A DNA stretch of 64,000 nt from Paenibacillus tepidiphilus (GCF_008635795.1 NZ_VWRQ01000003.1:124001-188000), one strand, 5' to 3'; numbered from the stretch's first letter, positions 11,001 to 19,106 are shown. Notes: generated from the sequence alone by a model not told the origin. Translations and numbers: made by a program.

Positions 11001-13591
11001 ACCACTTCATTGCCTGCTTTGTCGAGCGCCTTCAGATACAGCCAATATGCTCCGTCTTCGTCGATATCGTCAGTAGCGGACTGTGTTACCGTGGTGCCGG
11101 AATAGCTGGCCGGCTTCCACTCCACATCAGTCGGCGCTCCGCCGTCCTTGACCCATTGATATTGGACGGTCTGGATTCCGCTGTGCGGGTCCTGCACCAG
11201 GGCTTGAACAGTGGATTTATCCACTGCGGCCAAAGTGACCGAAGGAACCTGGTTGTCCAGCTTCAGCACACCGATTTCGTGAGTCCAGTTGGAATCTTCC
11301 TGCATGAAATCTTCGAGCGGCCATACGCTCGTATCGCCATATTGGCCTACAGCGGCAAGCGCCTGATTGTCAGCGTAGAATACCTTGTCTGCGTCCGAGC
11401 CGGCCGCTTCGGCGACCCAGGCATCGTATACATCCTGATGGTCGGCTTTATAGTCGAGCATCTTCTCATACTGCATCAGCTCTTTGGCCGAATCCCAGGT
11501 CATATCCGCAGTCCAGGTATGCAGATACCATTCACCGCTGTTCTCTGAAGTGAATGCTTCAGGAGGCGGCGAGAGCAGGTTGGTCTTGTTGTTGACGACC
11601 TGCAGCTGCACATCCTCATATTTGCCGGGGTACAGCTCTTCGGACGGTTGCTTGGCGGCAAGCGCATAGCGCTTGAGTGCTGCAAAGTTCTTGTCTCCAG
11701 CCAACGGATCGGCCTTGTCCTGGCTCCACATGTAGTACACGAGACCCACGGAAGGCGATGCCTCGGCCGACATATTGGAAGGACGGTAGATGCCGCGGCT
11801 TGGACGCTCCTTGTTGTGGTCTTCAACAACCGGATCCTGATCCGGAACCTTAATGGAAGGATCATTAGCGTCGATCGTCACTTTGCCTTTCTTCTGATAA
11901 GTGACATCGCTGGCGCCGCCGTTTTCAAAACTGTAGCTGATCAGCGGCTTTGTATTGTCAATAAAGAGATTGGCCCAGTCAATCTTGGAGTTGACCAGCG
12001 AGATATCGCTGCCATACGGCGGGGTCTCATCTGTATAGGTCCCGTCAAAGTTGGCGGGTTGGATCAGCAGGTTCCCTGCATAGTCCTGAATGACGTTTCT
12101 ATCCACCTCAGTACCGGTTTTCGCATCATTAGAGATGGCGATAGCTTTCAAAAGCGGAGTCTCCACCTTGACGCCATCCGGCACAGTCATGCTGAAGGTC
12201 CAATTTCGTGTGTTGGAGCCTGCAACATAATAGGCCTTCATTCCGTTATTAAATAAAATGTAAGTATTTTTCACTTCCCAGCCGGTCTTGACGATGGCTT
12301 CCTCAGTCATCTGGAGCGTAAAGTCGATTACGTCTCCTTTGTTAAGCGTGACTCCGGTAAGAATCTCCGGCTGAATACCATTGGCAGTCTTGCTGTACTT
12401 CGGCCGCACCGCATCGACGATGACGCGGAAACCGCCCTTGTCGAAATCAAACGGATTGATATTTTTGCCGCTGAGCCAGGTATTACTACCTGAGCTTGGA
12501 AGGTTATTGAAGTTTACCGTAGCCAGGTTGCCAGCTGCGTCGCGCAGTTCAGTTGAGATGAACTTGTTCTCCAGCGACAGGTCCATCTGGGCCGCACCGC
12601 TTGTTCCGCCAGTTATCAGAGGCTGCAATGGAAGATTGCTGCTGTTATGGAACGGTACCCCGGTATAACGGTAAGCGATCTTATCGTGATAAGTGCCCAG
12701 ATTGCTTGCCGTAAAGGTTGTATTCGTCAAATATTGCTGTTGACCGGCTGCCGGCAATAATGTATCCGGATCATTCAAAAACAGCTTATGCTGCAGGAAG
12801 TAGCCGGCATTGCTTGAATTCAGCGTAGTCGGCCGCACCGGCTCCGAGAAATTATAGGACAGTGTAATATTCTCGTCGCGTTTCACATATAGCTCTTTCT
12901 GGTTAATATTAGTGTTAAGACGTTCAGCACCATTTCCGGTAAAGGTGTAGCTGTTCAGCACCGGGCGCTGCTTGTCCTGGAATTTGAGATAGAAACCATA
13001 TGCGCCTGTAGGCTCACCTTTATTACCCTCACCAGAGACATTGATGGTGATCCGTGAATTAGGATTGATAATGGCTGAAGTGCTCATTGCCCGTTCTCTA
13101 TCGCCGTGTGAGCTATCAGACAGAATTACTTTTCCGTCAAGATTAACACTTGCTCCACTTACGCGTGTCCAAGTAGTAATCCCAAGGACTGAACCTTCAT
13201 CGTAGTTAAGATATCTCCACCCGACCAGGACTTCGGTATGACCACTTAGTGCCATATTTCTAAGAGCAGCGTTGTCCGCAATATTCAGTTGAAACTCTAC
13301 TGAACCGCCGTCATCATTAGGAACCAGGATATCTCCATCAATCCAGTTCACTTGCATGTTGTCGATTGAATTAGATTTAAACCCTGCCTCCCGATTGTTA
13401 TTAAAGTTAATCAAAGCGTTTTGGGCCTCATAGGATGCATTACCTACCCTGGCCGCACCAACCATGACTTGCTGATCGCCCGCGCCCGCGGCTTCCACCT
13501 GTCCTGCCCATGATGTTGGCAGCAACGTTATTAACATACTCAAGATCACACTGATAGCGGTGAATTTCTTCGCCTTCCTGCTGTTCAGCAA
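8030..13591 (-). CDS. Giant secreted protein with Ig-like repeats (1,853 aa)
   Basis: Secreted multidomain beta protein. The chosen TTG start (13591) has AAGGGGG nine bases upstream and gives a normal signal peptide (MLLNSRKAKKF, then ISVILSMLITLLP, cleavage near AGQVEA). An upstream in-frame TTG at 13621 has no such RBS. The C-terminal half contains repeated domain-boundary motifs of the N-I-D-x-x-x-P kind (VKNIDNTVP, VNNIDKEAP, ISGIDNTAP), typical of tandem bacterial Ig-like domains. A Pro/Glu/Ala/Thr linker (EATIIPEATTTPAATATP) sits near 10500-10620. There is no SLH, LPxTG or other anchor at the C-terminus (ends FATFFVGNVK), so it probably depends on its SLH-bearing neighbour or is released. 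It is the first gene of the operon and follows a ~200 base leader. No enzyme domain was recognised; adhesin or matrix scaffold is the guess. Confidence 0.82.
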   Translation of the reverse strand: MLNSRKAKKFTAISVILSMLITLLPTSWAGQVEAAGAGDQQVMVGAARVGNASYEAQNALINFNNNREAGFKSNSIDNMQVNWIDGDILVPNDDGGSVEFQLNIADNAALRNMALSGHTEVLVGWRYLNYDEGSVLGITTWTRVSGASVNLDGKVILSDSSHGDRERAMSTSAIINPNSRITINVSGEGNKGEPTGAYGFYLKFQDKQRPVLNSYTFTGNGAERLNTNINQKELYVKRDENITLSYNFSEPVRPTTLNSSNAGYFLQHKLFLNDPDTLLPAAGQQQYLTNTTFTASNLGTYHDKIAYRYTGVPFHNSSNLPLQPLITGGTSGAAQMDLSLENKFISTELRDAAGNLATVNFNNLPSSGSNTWLSGKNINPFDFDKGGFRVIVDAVRPKYSKTANGIQPEILTGVTLNKGDVIDFTLQMTEEAIVKTGWEVKNTYILFNNGMKAYYVAGSNTRNWTFSMTVPDGVKVETPLLKAIAISNDAKTGTEVDRNVIQDYAGNLLIQPANFDGTYTDETPPYGSDISLVNSKIDWANLFIDNTKPLISYSFENGGASDVTYQKKGKVTIDANDPSIKVPDQDPVVEDHNKERPSRGIYRPSNMSAEASPSVGLVYYMWSQDKADPLAGDKNFAALKRYALAAKQPSEELYPGKYEDVQLQVVNNKTNLLSPPPEAFTSENSGEWYLHTWTADMTWDSAKELMQYEKMLDYKADHQDVYDAWVAEAAGSDADKVFYADNQALAAVGQYGDTSVWPLEDFMQEDSNWTHEIGVLKLDNQVPSVTLAAVDKSTVQALVQDPHSGIQTVQYQWVKDGGAPTDVEWKPASYSGTTVTQSATDDIDEDGAYWLYLKALDKAGNEVVKTPMSEPLAVSSQESIPTTFSPEANPEYVQSHDVSFEIGGTKPEYVGYTVSGSSLRPAEGAFTALEAVQQDAAPAALDGIEGEGTLPAPEEGVEPEVTAEVGPVAILKLLSSGAMENKLASLQPLDAGAPVEGEATPEATIIPEATTTPAATATPETAPTQEAAAEPIAEAETVADNAAKTAAVTVTGATYSYVIPADASFSGTQYIHLIVKHSDKTYFYSKAYYFDNEAPGVTFSINEVAYPLAEQDTKVTVSELYSKNNLQSYYQWVKADADAPTASSGGWQALPAGGVVTIDGKVLKPGEIADYRLYVQAVDGAGNSGITATAGIFKVSASADKDAPPADAQSSLVYLSGDEEDGYTAILKLSLETEDKSGYEYSVSPDNGVSWQNWRPYTNFVAVKVPSGDPNLLQVQVKYRTPGGKISEAAKLEFSAEALEDQPVYALATQGTSGPVTAAAGADIDFTLPAGIRVQPSKINPAVPSRTGNRFNVKENGFYSFDLTDQANKNRTDTLYVVVKNIDNTVPQGTVEYSNAAFTNGNVTAYLQKTSEPVVITNNGGKNAYTFKENGSFTFEFKDAAGNPGSVTATVNNIDKEAPAVKVVRTYNYGKDNKSFGTITDGGGNVLFSTGVTLTVEKADGSAKEIIPVSGSQTVTLTENGTASFTVADKFGNTTVVKEKVGNIVTAAAQPEDIVYTFVDADGKEVAADKIVTIDGKKYARGKVQATISGKIASPNKLFSGAKPIEGGLGYTNQVSKADGTFSYSRVFENSGSTVMTISDLLGNVNKVPVTISGIDNTAPELTLNKTAVGIVQNKKDFKFTTDLGGYTATDNVSKSANIKVSIEGLDLTKLGRQKVTYKAVDQVGNETVAYQDVIVVKDGGLLIFGDDTLISASSGETALFNTNTLTFKVSGYNVMNVGGTEKVNQAGTFDILYYSGLYREGQMKVLQQKLTYDQLVSSQFKVTFPKTGWYTIIVRTQERDREFATFFVGNVK

Positions 13592-13794
13592 CTTGATGTT
13601 CCCCCTTATTCTTTCGTTCAACTTCGTCCGCCGTCACCAAGAATCGCAAATTCCGCTGTCATCTCTCTCTGCCCACGATCCCGCATTCGCTCCCTTCCAT
13701 CCGGTTTGACGGACAATAATTAAATTCTAAATACCTAATTTGTGATAGCTTCGATTTATTCTATCAGTCCACTCTAAACAAACTCTTAACAAAT

Positions 13795-13833
13795 CTCGAC
13801 AAAATACTAGTAAATAGGTACTAATTTCGACAA
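13795..13833 (-). promoter_or_regulatory. Candidate promoter with two Spo0A-box-like sites
   Basis: On the minus strand an exact 0A box, TGTCGAA, lies at 13832-13826 and a 6/7 match, TGTCGAG, at 13801-13795, 31 bases (three helical turns) away. The first box overlaps a -35-like TTGTCG (13833-13828), followed after 18 bases by TAGTAT (13809-13804). A box over the -35 is the arrangement of Spo0A-activated promoters. The element lies ~210 bases before the giant surface-protein operon. The boxes are seen; regulation is inferred. Confidence 0.45.
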
Positions 13834-13902
13834 AACGCAAAAAAATTTTCAGTAACCTGCTTCCCGCCCGTTAAACATTCATATATCTTTTATTTGATAT
13901 AC

Positions 13903-13940
13903 AAAAAGAGCCACATGTTTGTTATCCAAACGTGTGACTC
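13903..13940 (-). terminator. Rho-independent terminator
   Basis: Read on the minus strand, arms GAGTCACACGTTTG and CAAACATGTGGCTC (two G-U pairs) enclose a short loop and are followed by TTTTTGT. It is placed to end transcription from the Imm26-like gene before the surface-protein promoter region. Confidence 0.65.
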
Positions 13941-14074
13941 AAAAGCTTGATTTTAATGCAAGTCATCATGCCGATTGCCCGTAAAAGAGCAATATACGGA
14001 CTTAATTCTGTTTACAGCAAAAACCACATGCTTCATGGCATGCGGTCACAATTACGATACTTTCGCCGTTCAAC

Positions 14075-14509
14075 TCAGTTACTCCCCTTCACCTGCCCCT
14101 CCCCCACAATCCTAGCCACCACCTGCTCCTCTTCCCACTCTGCAGCTGGCTCCAGGCCTGCGCATTCCTCCGGGGTTGAGGAGGTGATAATGCCCTTGTC
14201 ATAGAGAAAATATTTATCCGACCGCTCATCGTAAATATGGCTTGGCGGCGGCCACTGCTCTTCAGCACTATTGAACGGGCGATGGTCAACCACCGGCCAG
14301 TGACCGGACTGCAGCGCCGCTTCCTCCACGGCTACGGTAAATTGGGCTTCGCTTCCGCTCTCCTCCGGCAAATCCTCGGGCGATGCTCCCACATAATCAT
14401 AGATGCTGAGCGATGTGTCCCGGTGCACTCGTCCAAAAGCATATTTTCCATCAGGCAGCGGAATCGCCAGTACATCTCCCAATTGTATCGTCGCTTTTTT
14501 GACTCGCAT
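14075..14509 (-). CDS. Imm26-type immunity protein (144 aa)
   Basis: Small cytosolic protein whose N-terminus (IQLGDVLAIPLPDGKYAFGR) matches the conserved opening of the Imm26 family of polymorphic-toxin immunity proteins. This is followed by RVHRDTSLSIYDYVG and a Trp/Pro-rich C-terminal half. ATG at 14509 is preceded by AAGGAG at 11 bases. No toxin, LXG/WXG100 or nuclease gene is adjacent, and the flanking genes are the surface operon and dck. It is therefore an orphan immunity gene, possibly protecting against neighbours' toxins, or a domesticated member. A candidate sigma-A promoter lies just upstream. Confidence 0.72.
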   Translation of the reverse strand: MRVKKATIQLGDVLAIPLPDGKYAFGRVHRDTSLSIYDYVGASPEDLPEESGSEAQFTVAVEEAALQSGHWPVVDHRPFNSAEEQWPPPSHIYDERSDKYFLYDKGIITSSTPEECAGLEPAAEWEEEQVVARIVGEGQVKGSN

Positions 14510-14558
14510 GGTTCACCAAACTCCTTATCCTGTTTATAACTGTTATGTATTTCCATAA

Positions 14559-14588
14559 ATATCAGTCTATTTTTCCTTATATGTCCAA
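14559..14588 (-). promoter_or_regulatory. Candidate sigma-A promoter for the Imm26 gene
   Basis: Minus strand TTGGAC (14588-14583), 18 base spacer, TGATAT (14564-14559), about 50 bases before the start codon in an AT-rich stretch. Confidence 0.35.
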
Positions 14589-14726
14589 TAAAATACCATC
14601 CGCCACTGAATAATCACTGAACAATTGAATGAAATGAGCGATTTCAAGCCATTAAAGCAGGCCTTCAGGGCCAGATGTCTATATTTTGTAACAAACTAAC
14701 CTTGTTGCAGAAGCTTGTGAATTCAC

Positions 14727-14756
14727 AAAAAAACGGTGCCTCCCGGCACCGTTTTT
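14727..14756 (-). terminator. dck: Terminator overlapping the dck stop codon
   Basis: Minus strand stem AAACGGTGCC / GGCACCGTTT with a short GGGA-type loop, followed by a T-run. The ascending arm begins inside or directly after the TAA stop at 14757-14755, so termination is placed right at the end of translation. Confidence 0.85.
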
Positions 14757-15393
14757 AGCGGACAATCGTCTGCCCTACCTGACGCAGAATATCGGCCATC
14801 GAGCCGGGGTCGTTCACATCATAATCGTCAATGTTCAGCCGCAGCACCGGACAAGCGGTGAATTCCTTGATCCACTGCGCGTAGCGCTCATGCATGTGCT
14901 CCCAGTAGGTAACATCGGTCTGAATCTCCATCTCCCGCCCGCGTTCAGTGATCCGGCGCAGAATTGACGGCAGACTGCCTTCAATATAGATCAGCACATC
15001 GGGATGGGGAAAATACGGCGTCATCACCATGGCCTCATACAGGCTGGTATAAGTCTCGTAGTCGGTCTTCGACATCGTGCCTTGATCGGCATGCATTTTG
15101 GCAAAAATCCCGGTGTCCTCATAAATGGAACGGTCCTGCACGAATCCGCCGCCCATCTCGAACATCTTCTTCTGCTCCTTGAACCGTTCGGCCAGGAAAT
15201 AAATCTGCAGATGGAAGCTCCACCGCTCGAAATCATGGTAGAACTTCTCCAGGTACGGATTATGGTCCACCTGCTCCAGCGAGGTCTGGAAATTCAGGCG
15301 CTCCGCCAGAGAAGCGGTCAGCGTCGATTTGCCGACCCCTACGGTGCCTGCAACGGTGATAATGGCATTGTCCGGAATATGGTATGAGTTCAT
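14755..15393 (-). CDS. dck: Deoxyadenosine/deoxycytidine kinase
   Basis: Phosphorylates deoxycytidine and deoxyadenosine in the cytosolic nucleoside salvage pathway. The protein has a P-loop GTVGVGKST at residues 16-24, the substrate-pocket stretch DHNPYLEKFYHDFERWSF, the catalytic DRS motif (VQDRSIYEDTGIF) and an Arg-rich lid (RRITERGREME). It resembles B. subtilis Dck (217 aa) along its whole length. The start ATG (15393) has AAAGGAG upstream and overlaps the dgk stop as ATGA, indicating translational coupling. The pair dgk-dck forms an operon as in Bacillus, with a terminator at the dck stop. Confidence 0.93.
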   Translation of the reverse strand: MNSYHIPDNAIITVAGTVGVGKSTLTASLAERLNFQTSLEQVDHNPYLEKFYHDFERWSFHLQIYFLAERFKEQKKMFEMGGGFVQDRSIYEDTGIFAKMHADQGTMSKTDYETYTSLYEAMVMTPYFPHPDVLIYIEGSLPSILRRITERGREMEIQTDVTYWEHMHERYAQWIKEFTACPVLRLNIDDYDVNDPGSMADILRQVGQTIVR

Positions 15394-16013
15394 TTCATAA
15401 GCTCCTTTAGTTGTGCGGCAATTGCAGCATAGTCTTCCTTGTTCTCGACAAAATCAACCCGGTTCCCGTCAATGGTTACGATTACGGTGGAGGGTTCACG
15501 CAGGGCGAGCGAGGCCATCGCCGTATCATAATCTTCGATTAGCTGCTGCAGATAAGCAGGCGAAATCTCTTCTTCAAAAGAACGCCCGCGCTTGAATATC
15601 CGTGCCAGCAGCGTCTCCAGATCGGCCCGGATGTAGAGGATAATGTTCGGCTTTGGCAGATCGCCGGTCAGCACCTGATAAATCTGGCGGTACTTCTCCC
15701 GCAAGGTCCCTTTTAGTGTACGCTCGGCAAAGATCAGATTCTTGTATATATGATAATCCGAGATCACCGGTCTTCCTTGGCTTATGTACTCTTTAACGGT
15801 GTCCTCCAGCTGTTTATAGCGGTTGCACAAAAAGAACATTTCCAGCTGGAAGCTCCAGTCGTCCATATTCTGATAGAACTTGTCCAGGAACGGGTTCTCA
15901 TCGACAATTTCCTTAATCAGGGGTAAATCGTATTCGCCGGCCAGCATGGTGGCGAGTGTGGTTTTGCCGGCGCCGATCGGTCCTTCGACGGCGATAAACG
16001 GTGCATGTGTCAT
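15390..16013 (-). CDS. dgk: Deoxyguanosine kinase
   Basis: Phosphorylates deoxyguanosine for salvage. From ATG 16013 the protein is MTHAPFIAVEGPIGAGKTT, with a P-loop at residues 11-18, then DENPFLDKFYQNMDDWSFQ, DYHIYKNLIFAERTL and the lid RIFKRGRSFEE. It matches B. subtilis Dgk over its full 207 residues. ATG 16013 was preferred over an in-frame TTG at 16034 because that TTG lies within the TTGAGGAGG ribosome binding site itself. The gene overlaps dck by four bases. Confidence 0.92.
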   Translation of the reverse strand: MTHAPFIAVEGPIGAGKTTLATMLAGEYDLPLIKEIVDENPFLDKFYQNMDDWSFQLEMFFLCNRYKQLEDTVKEYISQGRPVISDYHIYKNLIFAERTLKGTLREKYRQIYQVLTGDLPKPNIILYIRADLETLLARIFKRGRSFEEEISPAYLQQLIEDYDTAMASLALREPSTVIVTIDGNRVDFVENKEDYAAIAAQLKELMK

Positions 16014-16099
16014 TAAAGCTGATTTCCTCCTCAAGTCTTTCGTTCAGGCGGCGGACCCCGGACTTACCCTGAAGACCCGCTCAAAAAACAGACTAAATC

Positions 16100-16128
16100 A
16101 TTGTATCACAGAGACAGCAGGATAGGCG
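16100..16128 (-). promoter_or_regulatory. Candidate extended -10 promoter for dgk-dck
   Basis: Minus strand TGATACAAT gives an extended -10 (TACAAT at 16105-16100) with a weak -35 (CGCCTA), about 90 bases before the dgk start. Confidence 0.35.
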
Positions 16129-16233
16129 GAACATTTTGCGAAACTTTTCATGATGCAGGCGCGTCTATTTGGATGCTGTGGTTCTTTTTTCCATAAGAAA
16201 TATAAACTTGGTGTAAAGAGAGGATTTCAAACG

Positions 16234-17865
16234 ATGAACAAAACATGGATCACCGGCACGCTGCTCAGTCTTGGTCTGCTGTCCGGTATTTTACCAGCAG
16301 GTGCGGCTGTGGCTGCGGGTACGGAAACAACGGTAACAGGGACAACGGTAACAGGAACAACGGCTGCCGGGACAGGCTCCGCTTCCGCAGAGACTTCGGC
16401 ATCACCTCCGGCTACCACGCCTGCGTCGCCCGCCAATGTGGTGTCAGGCTCAAGCATCGTCGGCTTTGGAGCGGACTGGCTGCTCAAGAGGGATGGCGGC
16501 TACTGGGTCTGGGATTATAATCAGCCCGTTCCGACACAGGTGGAGGCGCTGACAGGGGTAACTGCTTCGTTTCCTCTGGGACTAGTGGTCATGAACGACG
16601 GCTCCATCAAGCACTGGCAAAATGACGACTACAGCCCTGCTGTAACCATTGAGCCTGTCAGCGGCATCAGCTCCATTGCGGATGTGGAGATGTGGCGGGC
16701 AACACCGCTTGTCGCCGATGGCAACGGTGCAGTGTATACGAAGCTTGGAGCTGCAGATACCGAGCCGAAACCCGGAGAGGGGTTATTCTTCACACCAGTG
16801 GCAGGCATTGACCAGGTCACCGACATCAACGGTTTTACAGAAACACGCTCCGATCTGAACAACTATAGATATACCTTCCTTAAGTCCGACGGCACGGTCT
16901 GGGTGGACAATGGCGAGCTGCAGGATTTCATGCCCATCCGTAACTTGAAGAACATCGTCCAGATCGCTGAGAACTATGCTTTGGACAAAGACGGCACCGT
17001 CTGGACTTGGCCGGATAGCTACACTTACGATCTCCCGGCAGGCGGCACCATCGCCTTCAAATTCCCGGCGCTGCCAAAGATTAAGAGCATTCAGCATGAC
17101 AACAACTCCACCCTGGCGATTGACAGTCAATCGCGGCTGTGGTTCTGGGGCGGCACGGTGGCCGGCTATTCCGACGGCTGGGTCTACGAGAATCATCCCG
17201 AGCCGGTGCTGATCAATAGTATTCAGAACGTCAAGGACGCTTTTGTCGTCGAGCACTCGCTGATTGTATGGACAGCCGACAATAAAGTGTACGAGACCTC
17301 CATCGCCCGCAGCAGCATGCCGTCAAGTCCGGAGTTCAAGCTGCTGGCTTCTGAGGTGACAACCATTGTCCCGGGGGCCAGACATATGATCATGCAGAAG
17401 GCGGATGGCAGCCTCTGGGGCTGGGGCGTAAATAAGAACGCCCAGCTCGGCAACGGAGATTATGAGTTCAAGCACGATACGCCCGTCCCGGTCCAACAAC
17501 CAATCTCCGTCTCGCTGAATGGTGAGAATGTGCCGCTGAGCAGCGGCGTCATCAGCCGGGGCGGGCAGAACTTCGTGCCGCTGCGTTCCTTCTTCGATAA
17601 GCTGGGCGCCGAGGTTGGCTTCGATGGCACGAAGAAGCTCGCAACCGTGACGCGCAAGGACCCCAGCCTGCCGGCGCTGTCCATCAGCGTGAACGCCAAG
17701 ACCGGCGAGACCAGGCTGAACGGCCAGATCGTCAAGCTGGAGAACCTGCCCTTTACTACTGCGAACGGCATCGTATACCTGCCGCTGCGCTTCATCAGCG
17801 AGAAGCTGGGCGCGAGCGTACAGTGGCTGCCGCAGGAGGAGCGGATTGCGGTGACGATGAAGTAG
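16234..17865 (+). CDS. Secreted RCC1-repeat protein with copper-amine-oxidase-N-like domain (543 aa)
   Basis: Exported protein of unknown ligand. ATG 16234 follows GAGAGG at ten bases; upstream in-frame ATGs lack an RBS. Residues 1-28 are a signal peptide (MNKTWITGTLLSLGLLSGIL). A Thr/Ala/Ser/Pro linker follows, then RCC1-like beta-propeller blades marked by repeated D-G-x-V/L-W-x-W phrases (LKSDGTVWVD, LDKDGTVWTW, IDSQSRLWFW, KADGSLWGWGVN). The last ~115 residues form the Cu_amine_oxidN1 type domain common in Paenibacillus secreted proteins (two F/Y-x-P-L-R-x-F phrases: FVPLRSFFDKLGAEV and YLPLRFISEKLGASV). The domain is a cell-surface module, not an oxidase. The gene stands alone on the plus strand. 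Confidence 0.85.
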   Translation: MNKTWITGTLLSLGLLSGILPAGAAVAAGTETTVTGTTVTGTTAAGTGSASAETSASPPATTPASPANVVSGSSIVGFGADWLLKRDGGYWVWDYNQPVPTQVEALTGVTASFPLGLVVMNDGSIKHWQNDDYSPAVTIEPVSGISSIADVEMWRATPLVADGNGAVYTKLGAADTEPKPGEGLFFTPVAGIDQVTDINGFTETRSDLNNYRYTFLKSDGTVWVDNGELQDFMPIRNLKNIVQIAENYALDKDGTVWTWPDSYTYDLPAGGTIAFKFPALPKIKSIQHDNNSTLAIDSQSRLWFWGGTVAGYSDGWVYENHPEPVLINSIQNVKDAFVVEHSLIVWTADNKVYETSIARSSMPSSPEFKLLASEVTTIVPGARHMIMQKADGSLWGWGVNKNAQLGNGDYEFKHDTPVPVQQPISVSLNGENVPLSSGVISRGGQNFVPLRSFFDKLGAEVGFDGTKKLATVTRKDPSLPALSISVNAKTGETRLNGQIVKLENLPFTTANGIVYLPLRFISEKLGASVQWLPQEERIAVTMK

Positions 17866-18001
17866 GCTGCGGTGTAGCAGGCTCGGAAGTTATTATGTTC
17901 TGAAGCTGACGGCGAACATCCCCTTTCTTATTTAATATGACATAAGGTGACGTATTTATGCCCTATAATAAGTGGTATATCAACGAAAGGGGCCGCTGAT
18001 T

Positions 18002-18547
18002 ATGGCACGAAGAATTATTTTGGATTTAGCCGTTAGCTTGGATGGTTTCATTGAAGGGAAGAACGGGGAAACGGATTGGTGTATTATGGACCCTGAGATG
18101 AAATTTAATCAATTTTTAGATGAAATCGATACTATTTTATATGGAAGAACAAGCTATGACTTATGGGGACAATACACTCCCAAGATGGATGACACGGATG
18201 ATGAAAAGGAGATCTGGGCGTCCATCCACAGCAAGGAGAAGGTTGTGTTCTCAAGAACGCAGTGGGGTACGGGCGACCCTAAAGTAACATTTATAAATGA
18301 TCATATACGCGAAGAAGTAACTGCACTCAAGAATAAGCCCGGTAAAGATATCTGGCTGTATGGCGGAGCAAGTCTCATTACGACTTTTGTCCAGTCAGGA
18401 CTTATTGATGAATACAGATTATCGGTTCACCCCATTGTCCTGGGAGAAGGCAAGCCGTTGTTCTCGGGTATCAAGCAGCGGATTAATCTGATGTTGGTTA
18501 ATACAAGAGCTTTCGCCTCCGGCGTTGTGCAGTTGATTTACCGCTAG
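18002..18547 (+). CDS. Dihydrofolate reductase-like RibD C-terminal domain protein (181 aa)
   Basis: Single-domain cytosolic protein of the RibD_C/dihydrofolate-reductase superfamily (YyaP/YwjB type), presumed NADPH-dependent; substrate unknown. Features are the opening RIILDLAVSLDGFIEG, YGRTSYDLW, the cofactor-loop stretch DIWLYGGASLI and the tail SVHPIVLGEGKPLF. ATG 18002 has AAAGGGG nine bases upstream; an upstream in-frame ATG at 17972 has none. A TATAAT lies at 17964-17969. The coding sequence is AT-richer than its neighbours. Confidence 0.85.
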   Translation: MARRIILDLAVSLDGFIEGKNGETDWCIMDPEMKFNQFLDEIDTILYGRTSYDLWGQYTPKMDDTDDEKEIWASIHSKEKVVFSRTQWGTGDPKVTFINDHIREEVTALKNKPGKDIWLYGGASLITTFVQSGLIDEYRLSVHPIVLGEGKPLFSGIKQRINLMLVNTRAFASGVVQLIYR

Positions 18548-18650
18548 CCCATGAAAGTAGTATGGCGGCAGGCGGCAGGCGGCAGAATGAATGCGGTCAA
18601 ATCGAGAGCGCTGCTTAACCGGATTACAGGCTATTAAGAGTAAGCAAATT

Positions 18651-18684
18651 GGCGCTGTCCTTCTCCAGCCTGAAGGACAGCGCC
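18651..18684 (+). terminator. Hairpin downstream of the DHFR-like gene
   Basis: Perfect 13 bp arms (GGCGCTGTCCTTC / GAAGGACAGCGCC) with an 8 base loop, followed by TTGCTTTG. The T-tract is weak, but position about 100 bases past the stop supports a terminator. Confidence 0.55.
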
Positions 18685-18745
18685 TTGCTTTGCCTATAAA
18701 GTAGTGCCTACGCCTCCAGTTGTCCCACACAACCGAGGGAATAAG

Positions 18746-18933
18746 TGTATTTCGTACAACTAAACAGGCAGAGATTCGCACTTTTCGGCAGATAGCTGCA
18801 TTCTGTACAACTAAAAATGTGATTCCAGCCACCATCACAGCTTTTCTTACCATATAAGTGTACAAAGTGCAATTATACGGCTTTTGACCTTATAAATACG
18901 GATTATAATTGTACGGAATGCAATTATAATCCG
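18746..18933. repeat. Four copies of a TTGTACGAAATGCAA-type palindromic motif
   Basis: Four related elements lie at 18746-18762, 18793-18814, 18853-18876 and 18899-18933. The last is a perfect 13 bp inverted repeat (CGGATTATAATTG / CAATTATAATCCG) around the nine-base core TACGGAATG. The consensus core is TTGTACGAAATGCAA within ATAGTTG...CAACTAT-like arms. A second cluster of four is at 56478-56661. No gene is visible in 18548-19106. Confidence 0.7.
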
Positions 18934-18998
18934 TAAGCAAGGTTACAGTCTTAGGCGTGTGCAGCTGGACCAGCGGCTTGCTACGTAGCTTCCCAGTA

Positions 18999-19106
18999 GC
19001 TGACCAGTGGCTTGACCGGTCGCTTGACCGATGGCTTGATCGGTCGCTTGACCGTTGGCCTGACCAGTGGCCTGACCGATGGCCTGACCGGTCGCTTGCT
19101 CAGCAG
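18999..19106. repeat. 12 bp tandem repeat at the 3' end of a kinase gene
   Basis: About nine tandem units of CTTGACCGRTSG type, e.g. CTTGACCGGTCG 19011-19022, CTTGACCGATGG 19023-19034 and CCTGACCGATGG 19071-19082. The array ends against the TAG stop (19109-19107) of the minus-strand APH-fold gene, so it is its 3' untranslated region. Many units contain the self-complementary ACCGGT or near it. Confidence 0.8.

Noticed and set aside
16150-16233. Upstream start for the RCC1-repeat protein
   Set aside because: The extra 28 residues lack a ribosome binding site and would hide the signal peptide.
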